Assembly: GCA_902627935.1 (NCBI GenBank)
Contig: CACOLA010000001.1
Coordinates: 1-64,000, forward strand
Direction: 5' to 3'
DNA: 64,000 nt
Origin: an uncultured Pelagibacteraceae bacterium
GTDB lineage: Bacteria > Pseudomonadota > Alphaproteobacteria > Pelagibacterales > Pelagibacteraceae
Shown: in pieces, positions 17,344-26,839 of the stretch
How positions within the stretch are numbered: the first letter of the stretch is position 1
Layout: each line of letters opens with the position of its first letter
Notes under the pieces: generated by a model
Seen by the model: the letters and a program-made list of their open reading frames with translations, nothing else
The model's database searches: none
Told to the model about the DNA's origin: nothing
Position numbers and translations under genes: made by a program

Positions 17344-18057
17344 TTATATTAATTTAAGTAATTCATCAAACTCAATAATATTCATTAATTTTTTATGATC
17401 ATTAAAATAAAATGAAAATCTCAATTTTTTAAAATTCTCAATTGAATGATCGAGCAAATTTTGATTATTCCTTTTAAAAATTACACCTATACCATTATCA
17501 GCATAGCAGGTATAAACATCTAAATTTTTTTTAGTTCTGCACTCAACTATTGCTTTCCACACATCTCCATTCCACACATACTGACAACGAGGAATAGCTT
17601 GTGCATAAAAATTGTTTGGTAAGCAATCATGAAGTAAAATAATACCACCTTCATTCAAAGAATTTAATGAATTGTCTATATCTTTTTTGACTTGAGTATA
17701 TTCATGTAAACCATCAATGAATATACAATCAAACTTATCTTTATTATCTTTAAAAAATTGGTCGCTTGTTTTTCTAATTGTACCACCAGAGACAGGATCT
17801 ACACCAACTTTATTTTCACATTTTATATAATTAAATAATTCATCACTAAAACAGCCTATTTCTAAATAATTTTTATAATTTTTCTTATCAATTATTTCTT
17901 GAATAATTTCTTTTCTATTTTTTTTTTTACTAAAATCAAATCCAATATTTTCTGAATGATTATTAAATAATCTATGGTAAAAATAAAAAAATTTAAGCAT
18001 TTTTGAACTATTAAGTAATCTATAAATTTTTTTATCTATAAATTGCAAAAAATGCAT
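17344..18057 (-). CDS. Class I SAM-dependent methyltransferase (Methyltransf_24-like)
   Basis: A 237-residue protein with a Rossmann methyltransferase core: the SAM-binding YLEIGCFSDELF near residue 79, VGVDPVSGG as the acidic strand-2 end, and FDCIFIDGLHEYTQVKKDI near residue 128, then GGIILLHDC. The IDGxH(E/S)Y pattern is typical of methyltransferases attached to glycan or amino-sugar clusters. The substrate is unknown. It is flanked by aldB and a thioesterase on the same strand with spacers of about 158 and 46 bp, so an operon is not implied. Confidence 0.8.
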   Translation of the reverse strand: MHFLQFIDKKIYRLLNSSKMLKFFYFYHRLFNNHSENIGFDFSKKKNRKEIIQEIIDKKNYKNYLEIGCFSDELFNYIKCENKVGVDPVSGGTIRKTSDQFFKDNKDKFDCIFIDGLHEYTQVKKDIDNSLNSLNEGGIILLHDCLPNNFYAQAIPRCQYVWNGDVWKAIVECRTKKNLDVYTCYADNGIGVIFKRNNQNLLDHSIENFKKLRFSFYFNDHKKLMNIIEFDELLKLI

Positions 18058-18103
18058 TTTAATTGTTAACTTTAGAATGTTGCAAGCAACTTAAATTGAA
18101 TAC

Positions 18104-18574
18104 TCATTTTTTCAATTTATACGAAAATTTTAAATTTTCATTATTAAATCTTAATTTATTTTCTTTAATATAATTATCCATTAATTCTAGCTTTTCAGCC
18201 TCAAACTCTGAAACCTTTCTTGTATTTAAATCAACATATAACGCAAGTATCTCTATTGTTGAGGCCAAATACTTTTTTTCTTTATGTATCATTTCCATTT
18301 TGTACTGAAGTCTTTTTTTGTCATGATCAAAATATGTCAAATTAATATCGACTTTATCATCAACCTTTAGTTCTTGATTATATGTTATATTAGATTCAAC
18401 TATCATAGTGCTTTTTCCTGTTGTTTTTGCAGAATGTTCACCCATTTTAAAAATATTATTCAATGTATCTGCTCCATATTTGTCAAATATTAAAAGATAA
18501 TAAGAGACGTTCATATGATTATTGTAGTCTATCCACTCTTTGATAACTTTTTGTGAACTCAAAAAAATTGACAT
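18104..18574 (-). CDS. Hotdog-fold acyl-CoA thioesterase
   Basis: A 156-residue hotdog-fold protein. The motif EWIDYNNHMNVSYYLLIFD at residues 13-31 contains the Asp/Asn-His active-site pattern of 4-hydroxybenzoyl-CoA-thioesterase-like enzymes. The sequence resembles thioesterases associated with carnitine/betaine breakdown (betainyl-CoA thioesterase), but no carnitine dehydrogenase is adjacent. Substrate remains open. A dioxygenase resembling gamma-butyrobetaine hydroxylase is about 6 kb away, a weak contextual hint to carnitine metabolism. Confidence 0.75.
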   Translation of the reverse strand: MSIFLSSQKVIKEWIDYNNHMNVSYYLLIFDKYGADTLNNIFKMGEHSAKTTGKSTMIVESNITYNQELKVDDKVDINLTYFDHDKKRLQYKMEMIHKEKKYLASTIEILALYVDLNTRKVSEFEAEKLELMDNYIKENKLRFNNENLKFSYKLKK

Positions 18575-18614
18575 TTATAGCAATATATCTTTTTAACTTT
18601 ATAGATTTATTATA

Positions 18615-18646
18615 AAAAACTTCCAGCCCCGTTTCTGGAAGTTTTT
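18615..18646 (-). terminator. Terminator downstream of the GYD-domain gene
   Basis: A 12-bp stem (18615-18626 with 18635-18646) enclosing 8 nt, with A/T runs at both edges, so it can work on either strand. It starts 7 bp after the stop of the minus-strand GYD gene at 18653. Confidence 0.8.
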
Positions 18647-18652
18647 ATTTTA

Positions 18653-18970
18653 TTATTGTCCCGGTGCTTTATAACCAATTTTACTAGCTTTTGTTGTTGC
18701 TTTTGTAAAATCAATTGCCTCTAGCAGGGTTAGATTTTTGACTGCACCTGAAGCTTCTACAACTAACTTTACAGCTGCGAAATCATCAAAACTACCCATC
18801 TCATTTATAACTACAAAATCGTAAGAACCTCTAACAATATCCATGCTATGCATCGTTCCACCCATAGCATTTGTTAATTGTTCTACTACAGCTTTTCTAT
18901 CACTTGTTGGATCTTTTAAAAATCCTTGAAAAGCTTTTTCAGTGTAATTACCCATTATATATGCTTTCAT
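18653..18970 (-). CDS. GYD domain protein
   Basis: A 105-residue single-domain protein of the GYD family, a ferredoxin-like dimeric alpha/beta fold of unknown biochemical role. It opens MKAYIMGNYTEKAFQGFLKDPTSDR and has the family core GGTMHSMDIVRGSYDFVVINEMGSFDDFAAVKL. A strong AAGGAG ribosome-binding site precedes the ATG, and a good terminator follows, so it is probably a well-expressed monocistronic gene. The large-effect start region of 100 bp separates it from the divergent aldehyde dehydrogenase. Confidence 0.85.
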   Translation of the reverse strand: MKAYIMGNYTEKAFQGFLKDPTSDRKAVVEQLTNAMGGTMHSMDIVRGSYDFVVINEMGSFDDFAAVKLVVEASGAVKNLTLLEAIDFTKATTKASKIGYKAPGQ

Positions 18971-19072
18971 ATTTAACTCCTTTTTAATTATTTAAATTAT
19001 CATCATTTAATCGTTATTTGATGTGTAAAAATTACATAGTAGACACAATTTAAAGTAATGTTAAATTAAATA

Positions 19073-20515
19073 ATGTACGAAAAATTTGGCCAATTTATTG
19101 ATGGAAATTGGTCACCTTCATCTAATGGAGAAACCTACGAAGTAATTAATCCTGCAACAGAGGAAATTTTAGGCAATGCCTCAAAGGCATCATCCAGTGA
19201 CGTTGAGAGAGCGTTAAAATCAGCTGAAAAAGGTTTAGAGGTTTGGAAAAAAACTGCTCCTTGGCAAAGGTCTTATATTATTAGAAAAATTGCAGACAAG
19301 ATTAGAGAAAAGCAGAATGATCTAGCTAAATGGATGACGCTAGAGGTAGGGAAACCTTTAATTGAAGCCAAGGGTGAAATTAGTGGTGCAGCAGATATTT
19401 TTGAATGGAACGCTGAAGAAACTAAAAGAATTTATGGTCAAACAGTTGAGAGCAGATTTGAAGACACAAGAGTTCATGTTTATTATCAACCAGTAGGAGT
19501 TGTTGCAGCTTTAACACCTTGGAATTTTCCAGCAGTTTTGTCAGCAAGAAAAATTTCTACAGCTTTGGCAGCTGGTTGTTCAGTTATAATAAAACCAGAC
19601 ATAATTACTCCAGGAGTAGTAATGGAGATGGTGGATATTTGTAAAGAGTGTGGGGTACCTCCGGGTGTTGTAAATCTTTTGTCAGGCGATCCGCCAAGTA
19701 TAGCACAACAACTTATCTCATCCGATATTGTAAAGAAGATTTCAATCACTGGATCATCAAGAGTGGGAAAATTAATATTAAAACAAGCAGCTGATAAAGT
19801 TCAAAGAGTAACTATGGAACTCTCAGGCCATTCACCCTTTATTGTTTTCGATGATGCAGATATTAAAAAAGCTACTGAAATAGCAATTGCAGCTAAATTC
19901 AGAAACAATGGTCAAGTGTGCATATCACCTAATAGATTTTATATACATGATAGTAAAAAGGAAGAATTTATAAATTTGTTTGTGAAAGAGACAAAAAAGT
20001 TAAAAATTGGAAATGGCATGGATCCCAATACACAATTAGGTCCACTTACAACTAAAAAAAGACTAAATGAGGTTGAAGAGTTAGTTGAAAAAACTAAACA
20101 CGAGGGAGCAAAAATTTTATTAGGAGGAAAAAGACCCTCAGGATTTAATAAAGGATTTTTTTATGAACCTACTATTTTTGATAACGTGAATGATGAATTT
20201 ACGATTATGAAGCAAGAGCCTTTTGGACCTTTAGTTCCTATGCTTAGCTTCAAATCATTCGATGAAGTTATTAAAAGAGCAAATAATCACGAGCTCGGTT
20301 TATGTAGTTATGTGTGTACAAAATCTATGGAAAAAGCTCACTTGGCATCTGAACAACTTGAAACAGGATCTGTTGCTGTCAATACAGGTGTTGTGGCAAT
20401 AGCAGAAGCACCTTTTGGAGGTATTAAGCAAAGCGGATATGGTAGAGAAGGTGGATCCAATGCAATAAAAGATTATTTAAACGTGAAATATACACATATG
20501 GGTATTAAAGGATAA
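19073..20515 (+). CDS. Aldehyde dehydrogenase family protein (semialdehyde/betaine-aldehyde-like)
   Basis: NAD(P)-dependent aldehyde dehydrogenase, 480 residues, no tail. Visible features are ALTPWNFPAVLSARKISTAL near residue 145, the active-site glutamate in TMELSGHSPFIVFDDAD near residue 251, and the catalytic cysteine in NNGQVCISPNRF near residue 285. The usual ELGG is ELSG here. General similarity is to succinate-semialdehyde and betaine-aldehyde dehydrogenases; the substrate cannot be assigned. It precedes ppc by 28 bp on the same strand and may be co-transcribed with ppc, ccdA and azoreductase. Confidence 0.88.
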   Translation: MYEKFGQFIDGNWSPSSNGETYEVINPATEEILGNASKASSSDVERALKSAEKGLEVWKKTAPWQRSYIIRKIADKIREKQNDLAKWMTLEVGKPLIEAKGEISGAADIFEWNAEETKRIYGQTVESRFEDTRVHVYYQPVGVVAALTPWNFPAVLSARKISTALAAGCSVIIKPDIITPGVVMEMVDICKECGVPPGVVNLLSGDPPSIAQQLISSDIVKKISITGSSRVGKLILKQAADKVQRVTMELSGHSPFIVFDDADIKKATEIAIAAKFRNNGQVCISPNRFYIHDSKKEEFINLFVKETKKLKIGNGMDPNTQLGPLTTKKRLNEVEELVEKTKHEGAKILLGGKRPSGFNKGFFYEPTIFDNVNDEFTIMKQEPFGPLVPMLSFKSFDEVIKRANNHELGLCSYVCTKSMEKAHLASEQLETGSVAVNTGVVAIAEAPFGGIKQSGYGREGGSNAIKDYLNVKYTHMGIKG

Positions 20516-20543
20516 CAGTTATTATAAAAATTTATTTGAGATA

Positions 20544-23231
20544 ATGCAAAAAAGAGATTTATATTATGAGAGAATTCCAACAAAACTTCTTAGAGAAGAT
20601 GTAAGATATTTAGGTAGCGTTTTAGGAAAAGTCATAAAAGCGCAAGAGGGACAAAAATTTTTTGATCTTGTTGAAAAAATAAGAAAATTATCTAAGGCAA
20701 ATAAAACAAATCCAAATTCAAATCAAACTAATCGTAAAGTTATAAGAGCGATAAAAAATTTAAGTCCAAGAAATACATTTAAGTTAACTCGAGCGTTTAA
20801 ACATTTTATGAATTTTATCAATTTGGCAGAGTTAATAGATGTATCTAGAATTTTAAATGAATATGAGAATAGTAAAAAAAAATTGGCTAATAACAATTTG
20901 TTTATTGAGGAAATATTTGAAGACTTGTTTAACAATAAAAATATTACGGAAAATAAAATTTATGACACTGCAAAAAATTTGAATATTGGTATAGTTTTAA
21001 CAGCTCACCCAACAGAAGTTAAAAGAAGAACCTTAATTCAAAAATACCATAAGATTATTGAAATTCTTGAAGAGAGGGATCTTTTAAAGAATTTTCCATC
21101 AAAAATAAAAATACTAGATAAAAAACTTTTTGATGAGTTGACTATAATTTGGAATACAGACGACTTAAAAAGAGTCAAGCCATCTCCATTTGATGAAGCT
21201 AGATGGGGTTTGGCTATAATTGAAGACAGTCTCTGGGACACTATTCCGAAAGTTTATAGAAGATTGAATTCAATTTTTGTTCAAAACATGGACAAGGGGT
21301 TACCTAAAAATTTCAATCCGATTGAGTTTGGATCATGGATGGGTGGTGACAGAGACGGCAATCCAAATGTTACTGCGGATGTCACTAGAGAGGTAATTTT
21401 ATTATCTAGATGGGAAGCGGCTAAATTGTATGAGAAGGCATTGACAAAAATAATTAGGTCTTACTCAATGGAAAAATGTTCGAATAAAATAAAAAATAAA
21501 GTTGGCAACACTTATGAACCCTATAGAGTTTTTTTAAGACCTCTCAGAGATAAAATGAGGACTACTCATAGAGCTATTGAACAACACCTAGTAAATAAAA
21601 AACCTTTAGACCAAAAAAAATTGTTAAGTTCGCGAGAGGAAATATTAAAACCATTGAGAGTAGTAAGAGAGTCCCTTGAACAAAATCAAAATGAAAATAT
21701 TGCAAGTGGCGAACTTTTAGATCTCATGCGAAGGGCAAAATGTTTTGGTATAAATCTAGCAAGACTAGATATTAGACAAGAGTCTTCAAGACACAGTCAA
21801 TTAATCTCTGAATTTGTTAAGAAAAAATATCGTAAAAATTATACCCAGATGAGCGAAAAAGAAAAAATTAACTTTTTAAAATTGCACTTGTTAAGTAAAA
21901 AAAATTATATCAATAAATTTAAATTTAAGAATCAAGAAAATAAAGAGGTTTGGTCTACATTTAAGATATTGGCCAATGAACCACATGAATGTTTGGGAGC
22001 ATACGTTATATCAATGACTACATCAGCATCAGATATTTTATCAGTGTCTTTTTTGCAAAAAGAAGCAAATATTAAATATAGATTAAGAGTTGTTCCATTA
22101 TTTGAAACATTAGATGATTTAATTAATGCTAAAGGAATTATGGAAAGTTTATTTTCACAATCTTGGTACAGAAAGTTAATTAAGAATAATCAAGAAGTGA
22201 TGATTGGCTACTCTGACTCTAGTAAGGATGCAGGAAAAATTTGTGCCAGTTGGCACCAATATAAAGCTCAAGAGGAAATCATAAAATTGGGAAAAAAATA
22301 TAATATAAATATTGTTTTCTTCCATGGCAGAGGAGGATCTGCAGGAAGAGGAGGTGGTCCAATACAAGCCACATTGAGATCTCAACCCCCAAATTCTGTA
22401 AATGGTAAAATTAGAATTACAGACCAAGGAGAAGTTATTCAGCAGAAATATGGTTATGAACCTTTAGCAAAATATAATTTATGCAGTTATATAGGTGCTG
22501 TAACTGCAGCTACATTAAATCCGCCTCCATATCCAAAAAAAGAATGGAGATCTTTAATAGAAAAAATGTCTGAAATATCTAAAAATTCTTATAGAAAAAA
22601 TATTAATCAAAGTTCAGATTTTATAAAATATTTTAAAACTGTAACTCCACATAGAGCGTTAGGAAAACTCTCTATTGGATCAAGACCTTCTAAAAGAAAA
22701 AATGTTGATAATATTAAAAGTTTAAGAGCTATTCCGTGGGTATTTGCATGGACTCAAATAAGATTAATGCTTCCTGCATGGTTAGGTAGTGCTGAAGCTT
22801 TGAGATATTCTCACATTAAGCAATTCAGAAAAACTTTGTATGATATGGAGAGAAACTGGCCTTTTTTTAATTCTATGCTTGATATGTTAGATATGGTTAT
22901 TTCAAAAGCTGATCCAGAAATATCTAAAATATATGAAGAGTATCTTGCTGACGAAAGTTTAAAAAGAGTTGGAAAAAGACTTAGATTTCAATTTGAAGTA
23001 ATTAAAGATTTGAATAAAAAAATAACACCTAAGGAAATAATTAATTCTAGAAAACAATTTAGGACATCAGTAATTGTAAGGAATATATATTCAGAAGTTT
23101 TAAATATTGTTCAACCAATAGTTATTAAAAAATTAAAAACCAATCAGAATATTCATAATAAAAAATTTTTAGATGATGCTCTTTTAACTTCAATAGCTGG
23201 TATTTCTGCTGCGATGAAAAATACAGGGTAA
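20544..23231 (+). CDS. ppc: Phosphoenolpyruvate carboxylase
   Basis: Anaplerotic enzyme that carboxylates PEP with bicarbonate to oxaloacetate. At 895 residues it is full length. The first catalytic motif LTAHPTEVKRRT lies near residue 153, MGGDRDGNPNVT near residue 267, the second motif FFHGRGGSAGRGGGP near residue 593 carries the catalytic histidine and glycine loop, and the protein ends AAMKNTG, the conserved C-terminus of the family. The next gene ccdA starts with the base after its stop. Anaplerosis matters in a cell living on C1/C2 compounds, though that link is inference. Confidence 0.97.
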   Translation: MQKRDLYYERIPTKLLREDVRYLGSVLGKVIKAQEGQKFFDLVEKIRKLSKANKTNPNSNQTNRKVIRAIKNLSPRNTFKLTRAFKHFMNFINLAELIDVSRILNEYENSKKKLANNNLFIEEIFEDLFNNKNITENKIYDTAKNLNIGIVLTAHPTEVKRRTLIQKYHKIIEILEERDLLKNFPSKIKILDKKLFDELTIIWNTDDLKRVKPSPFDEARWGLAIIEDSLWDTIPKVYRRLNSIFVQNMDKGLPKNFNPIEFGSWMGGDRDGNPNVTADVTREVILLSRWEAAKLYEKALTKIIRSYSMEKCSNKIKNKVGNTYEPYRVFLRPLRDKMRTTHRAIEQHLVNKKPLDQKKLLSSREEILKPLRVVRESLEQNQNENIASGELLDLMRRAKCFGINLARLDIRQESSRHSQLISEFVKKKYRKNYTQMSEKEKINFLKLHLLSKKNYINKFKFKNQENKEVWSTFKILANEPHECLGAYVISMTTSASDILSVSFLQKEANIKYRLRVVPLFETLDDLINAKGIMESLFSQSWYRKLIKNNQEVMIGYSDSSKDAGKICASWHQYKAQEEIIKLGKKYNINIVFFHGRGGSAGRGGGPIQATLRSQPPNSVNGKIRITDQGEVIQQKYGYEPLAKYNLCSYIGAVTAATLNPPPYPKKEWRSLIEKMSEISKNSYRKNINQSSDFIKYFKTVTPHRALGKLSIGSRPSKRKNVDNIKSLRAIPWVFAWTQIRLMLPAWLGSAEALRYSHIKQFRKTLYDMERNWPFFNSMLDMLDMVISKADPEISKIYEEYLADESLKRVGKRLRFQFEVIKDLNKKITPKEIINSRKQFRTSVIVRNIYSEVLNIVQPIVIKKLKTNQNIHNKKFLDDALLTSIAGISAAMKNTG

Positions 23232-23939
23232 ATGATTGAACCGCTAATTTCTTTTGGAGCTGGGCTCTTAAGCTTTTTATCTCCTTGTGTTTTACCTCTT
23301 ATTCCAGGATATATTTCTTACGTATCTGGCCAACCACTTCAAGAAGTAATCAATTCAAAAAAAATAAATATTTTTTCATTAATTCTATTTTGTTTGGGCT
23401 TTTCAACAGTTTTCATAATTTTTGGAGCCTCTGCCTCTTTATTGGGAAAGTTATTTTTACAAAACTCAGAAATATTAAGAATTTCGGCTGGGATAATAAT
23501 AGTCATTTTTTCACTTCAATTAATTGGAGTTATAAATATTCCATACCTAAATTTTGAAAAAAGATTTGATGCCAAAGGATCAACAAATATATTTTTTCCA
23601 TATATTATTGGTCTTGCATTTGGGTTTGGATGGACTCCTTGTATTGGACCTATACTAGGATCTATACTAGCTTTAGCATCTATTGAAGAAACTTTATTCA
23701 AAGCAGTAATATTGCTACTATTTTATTCTTTAGGACTTGCTTTACCATTTATCTTATCAGGTTATTTGATACAAAAATTTCTTTTATTGTCTAAAAATTG
23801 TAAGAAAAATATTAATTTGATCTCCAAAATAGGAGGAATAACTTTATTAATCACAGGTATTTTAATATTAACAAATCAATTACAGGTTTTAGGGTTTTAT
23901 ATCATCGAAGTATTTCCTTTTATGGGGAATTTTGGATAA
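23232..23939 (+). CDS. ccdA: Cytochrome c biogenesis protein CcdA
   Basis: Inner-membrane thiol-disulfide transporter moving reductant from cytoplasmic thioredoxin to the periplasm, needed for cytochrome c maturation. It has 235 residues with six predicted membrane helices. Both redox cysteines are present in SFLSPCVLPLIPGYISY (residues 14-30) and GFGWTPCIGPILGSI near residue 135, the symmetric CcdA motifs. It is shorter than DsbD because it lacks the periplasmic domains. No thioredoxin-like partner is adjacent. Confidence 0.95.
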   Translation: MIEPLISFGAGLLSFLSPCVLPLIPGYISYVSGQPLQEVINSKKINIFSLILFCLGFSTVFIIFGASASLLGKLFLQNSEILRISAGIIIVIFSLQLIGVINIPYLNFEKRFDAKGSTNIFFPYIIGLAFGFGWTPCIGPILGSILALASIEETLFKAVILLLFYSLGLALPFILSGYLIQKFLLLSKNCKKNINLISKIGGITLLITGILILTNQLQVLGFYIIEVFPFMGNFG

Positions 23940-23948
23940 AAGATATTT

Positions 23949-24530
23949 ATGATAATTTATCAAATAGATTCAAGTGCTAGAAAAGATGGCTCAACTTCAA
24001 GAGCTTTAGCAAAAAAACTTTTAGACAAAATTAAAAAACCTACTGATGAAGTTATTTATAGAGATCTAAATGACGAGATGGTTTTCGTATCTAATTTGAC
24101 AGAGTCTGGAATGAAAATAGATCCAAAAGATCAAACAGAGACACATAAAGAAATGTTCAAACTTTCAGACACACTTGTAAAAGAATTAAAAGAAAGTGAT
24201 ATTATAATCATTTCTGCTCCAATTTATAATTATGGTCCTCCAGCGACTTTAAAAGCATGGTCGGATCTTGCTGCAAGAGTAGGGGAAACCTTTAGATTCA
24301 AACCCAATGGTCGAAGAGAGGGGTTACTAAAAAATAAGAGGGCTTATTTAGTAATTACTTCCGGCGGAACAAAACTAAATAGTAATGAAGATTTTCTTAC
24401 TCCTTGGTTGAAGTTTATTTTAAATTTTTTTGGTATAGAAAAGGTAGATGTAGTAAGTGCTGATCAAATGTCACTAGATTATGAAAAATCAATAAAAGAG
24501 GCTGAGAAACAGATAGAAAATTTATCTTAA
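23949..24530 (+). CDS. azoR: FMN-dependent NADH-azoreductase
   Basis: Flavodoxin-fold quinone/azo reductase of 193 residues. FMN-binding segments are QIDSSARKDGSTSRALAKK at the N-terminus, APIYNYGPPATLKAWSDLAARVGETF near residue 95 and VITSGGT near residue 138, all typical for AzoR. The physiological substrate is likely quinones or electrophiles. It starts 9 bp after ccdA and overlaps the convergent dioxygenase gene by 4 bp. Confidence 0.88.
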   Translation: MIIYQIDSSARKDGSTSRALAKKLLDKIKKPTDEVIYRDLNDEMVFVSNLTESGMKIDPKDQTETHKEMFKLSDTLVKELKESDIIIISAPIYNYGPPATLKAWSDLAARVGETFRFKPNGRREGLLKNKRAYLVITSGGTKLNSNEDFLTPWLKFILNFFGIEKVDVVSADQMSLDYEKSIKEAEKQIENLS

Positions 24531-25627
24531 TAATTAAATTTTCTTTTTAAATGTTTAAGCCTTCCCTCAGTACTATCGTAATCAATATAACATCCCTGAA
24601 GAAAACGATTTCCTTCATTAGCATCATAAGTAGTTCTACCATGTAACAATCTGTAGTTATCCATCATTAACAGATCACCAGGAAGAAGTTTAAACTCTAT
24701 TCTATAATTTTCGGAATTATAGAGTTCAGATATTTTTTTTCTCGCAGAATAAAATAAATCTAATTTTTCTTTGTCTAAAAGTGGAACGAAATCTAATCTT
24801 GGACTAAAACGAACTTGTTTGAAATTTTTATTTTCATCTAATTGTATCATCTCAGCCCAATCCTCTAAAATTACACTTTCATCAATAAATTGAAATCGTA
24901 TTTTTACTTCAGTTAAAATTTTATAATACTCTGAAAAATCTTTTTTTAGTTTCTCAGAAACAGTATATCCGTCAACTAAAGTTGACCAACCGCCTGTAAC
25001 TTCATTTTCAATACAATGAAGCATTTGTATACATGGCACAGGATTTCTATAAGGATTATCAGTATGAGGAGCTAAAGGTAAAGATGTATAGGCCAAGTCA
25101 TTTGGATTTGGTTTTGATTTTACATTAAAAAACTCACCAAAGTTTGTACGTCTCACACTTCCAATTGAATTTGCAAAATTTATAATAAAGTTATTTTTTG
25201 TTGGCACATTTTTAAAGATTACAAAACCATATTGGTAAAAATTTATTAATGCTTTGTACATTTCCATTGTTTCGAATAAATTTTCTTTGAATTCAAAACT
25301 ATTTTTATCTTTAAATGAAGAGTCCCATTTTATTTTTTCGATTTGCTTAACATCATTAATATTTGAGAATTCCTTAAAAATATCAATTATAGAAATTTTT
25401 GTTGAAGCTCCATCATTGAATTTAATTTCTAAAAAATTACTATTTAAACTCAAATCTTTTATTTGAATATTTTCTTGTAATTGAGTTGGATCAAATAATC
25501 TTTGTTGAGTAGACTTATCAACAAAATCTTCTCCATTTACTCTTTCTCTAAGCCAAAACGGATGAATTTCATTTTTTTGACCCTTACTTTCAAAAAATAC
25601 CTTGTTATCTTCTAATTTTAATTTCAT
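24527..25627 (-). CDS. Gamma-butyrobetaine-hydroxylase-like 2-oxoglutarate dioxygenase
   Basis: Fe(II)/2-oxoglutarate dioxygenase of 366 residues with two domains: an N-terminal DUF971-like domain (residues 1-85, with IHPFWLRERVNGEDFVD) and a TauD/TfdA catalytic domain. The HxD iron ligands are in PLAPHTDNPYRNPVPC near residue 188, and the distal histidine in DNYRLLHGRTTYDA near residue 332 with the following arginine for 2-oxoglutarate. This architecture is that of gamma-butyrobetaine or trimethyllysine hydroxylases, and of 2-trimethylaminoethylphosphonate hydroxylase TmpA. The substrate is presumably a quaternary amine. Confidence 0.85.
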   Translation of the reverse strand: MKLKLEDNKVFFESKGQKNEIHPFWLRERVNGEDFVDKSTQQRLFDPTQLQENIQIKDLSLNSNFLEIKFNDGASTKISIIDIFKEFSNINDVKQIEKIKWDSSFKDKNSFEFKENLFETMEMYKALINFYQYGFVIFKNVPTKNNFIINFANSIGSVRRTNFGEFFNVKSKPNPNDLAYTSLPLAPHTDNPYRNPVPCIQMLHCIENEVTGGWSTLVDGYTVSEKLKKDFSEYYKILTEVKIRFQFIDESVILEDWAEMIQLDENKNFKQVRFSPRLDFVPLLDKEKLDLFYSARKKISELYNSENYRIEFKLLPGDLLMMDNYRLLHGRTTYDANEGNRFLQGCYIDYDSTEGRLKHLKRKFNY

Positions 25628-25692
25628 GTATTTTTAAATCATTATTTAAAATTTTGCTTTAATCAATACTAATAAAATAGTATTAGAGCGTT

Positions 25693-26496
25693 GTGCAAAT
25701 TTTAAAACCATCAGATTATAAGCTTTATTCTAAATTCATTGAAAATTTAGCTAAGAAATTAACTAAATTTTACTACTCTAAATTAAACAAACCCTTTAAA
25801 GTATCAAATAAACTTAAAAGTGGTTATGACCCTGTAACAACTGCTGACAAGGCCTTTGAAAGATTTATTAGAAATGAAATCAAAAAAAAGTTTCCAAATC
25901 ACCAAATTATAGGAGAAGAATTTGGCTATAAAAAAACTAAAAGTGATTATTCATGGATTATTGATCCTATCGATGGAACCAGATCATTTGTGATAGGAAA
26001 TCCAACTTGGAGCAATTTAATATCACTAAATTATAAAGGGAATCCAGTTGTAGGGCTTGCAAATTTCCCAATTCTTAAAAAATTTTATTTTAATAACTCA
26101 TTTAATTCTGCCTATGTTTCAGAAAATGGAAAAAAAAAGAGATTACTTGTTAATCAAAAAGCTACTTATTCAAATATGAAATTGTCCGCAGCTTTTCATG
26201 GGAGTTTATCATTAAATAAACAAAAAAAAATTCCTCAAATTTTGAAAAGAATGCAGTTTCCATGTTCTGATGCTTTAAGTTATTCACATTTTGCTGAGGG
26301 CAAACTTGACGTTGTTATTCAATGTGGAAATAAGATTTGGGATATTCATGCTTTGATACCAATTATTGAGGCTGCAAAAGGAATTGTTACAACTTGGAAA
26401 AATAAAGATGCTAAGATAGCAGGAAATATTATCTGTTCTGCTAATAATAGTTTACATAAAAAAATGATTAAAATTTTAAAACCAGTTTCTAGCTAG
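25693..26496 (+). CDS. Inositol-monophosphatase-family phosphatase (HisN-like)
   Basis: Li-sensitive, Mg-dependent phosphatase family, 267 residues, with a GTG start. The metal-binding motifs are IIGEEFG near residue 71, WIIDPIDGTRSFVIGNPTWS near residue 93, and WDIHALIPIIEAAKG near residue 216. The DPIDGTRSF variant plus KIWDIHAL is typical of alphaproteobacterial histidinol-phosphate phosphatase HisN, but inositol or other sugar phosphates are possible. It overlaps the convergent SMR-family gene by 8 bp. Confidence 0.85.
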   Translation: MQILKPSDYKLYSKFIENLAKKLTKFYYSKLNKPFKVSNKLKSGYDPVTTADKAFERFIRNEIKKKFPNHQIIGEEFGYKKTKSDYSWIIDPIDGTRSFVIGNPTWSNLISLNYKGNPVVGLANFPILKKFYFNNSFNSAYVSENGKKKRLLVNQKATYSNMKLSAAFHGSLSLNKQKKIPQILKRMQFPCSDALSYSHFAEGKLDVVIQCGNKIWDIHALIPIIEAAKGIVTTWKNKDAKIAGNIICSANNSLHKKMIKILKPVSS

Positions 26497-26824
26497 TTTT
26501 ACCTAAAAGATTAACAATTAAAACTCCGGATATAATTAATATCAAACCAATAATTGTAAAAAGATCAGGTACTTGATTGAATTTATAAACTCCAATAATT
26601 GAAGTGGCAATTATACACAAACCAGCAAAAGATGCATAAGTAATACCAACTGGAATAGTTTTCATCACTAATGACAAAGTAAACATACATCCCACAATAC
26701 TTATAGCCGTAAGTAAGCTTGGAAAAAACAAAGTAAAACCCTGAGCACTTTTTGCAAATCCATTTGCTGCTGTTCCTAAAATAACTGCAGTTATCAGAAT
26801 GATATAAGCAGACATGTTAGACAT
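26489..26824 (-). CDS. Small multidrug resistance (SMR)-like membrane protein lacking the canonical glutamate
   Basis: A 111-residue protein with four membrane helices and SMR landmarks: KSAQGFT after helix 1, KTIPVGITYASFAGLCIIATSIIG around helix 3, and LIISGVLIVNLLGKTS at the end, aligning collinearly with EmrE. However, the position equal to EmrE Glu14, which couples proton and drug, is Gly17 in my hand alignment and no acidic residue occurs in helix 1. It may therefore not be a drug/proton antiporter; a different substrate or a heteromeric role is possible. It is the last gene of a run that begins with cysE. Confidence 0.8.
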   Translation of the reverse strand: MSNMSAYIILITAVILGTAANGFAKSAQGFTLFFPSLLTAISIVGCMFTLSLVMKTIPVGITYASFAGLCIIATSIIGVYKFNQVPDLFTIIGLILIISGVLIVNLLGKTS

Positions 26825-26839
26825 AAAGTAAGATTACGC

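Noticed and set aside
18078-18092. GTTGC-AA-GCAAC repeat between the thioesterase and methyltransferase genes
   Set aside because: A 2-nt loop cannot form a hairpin and the arms are only five bases.
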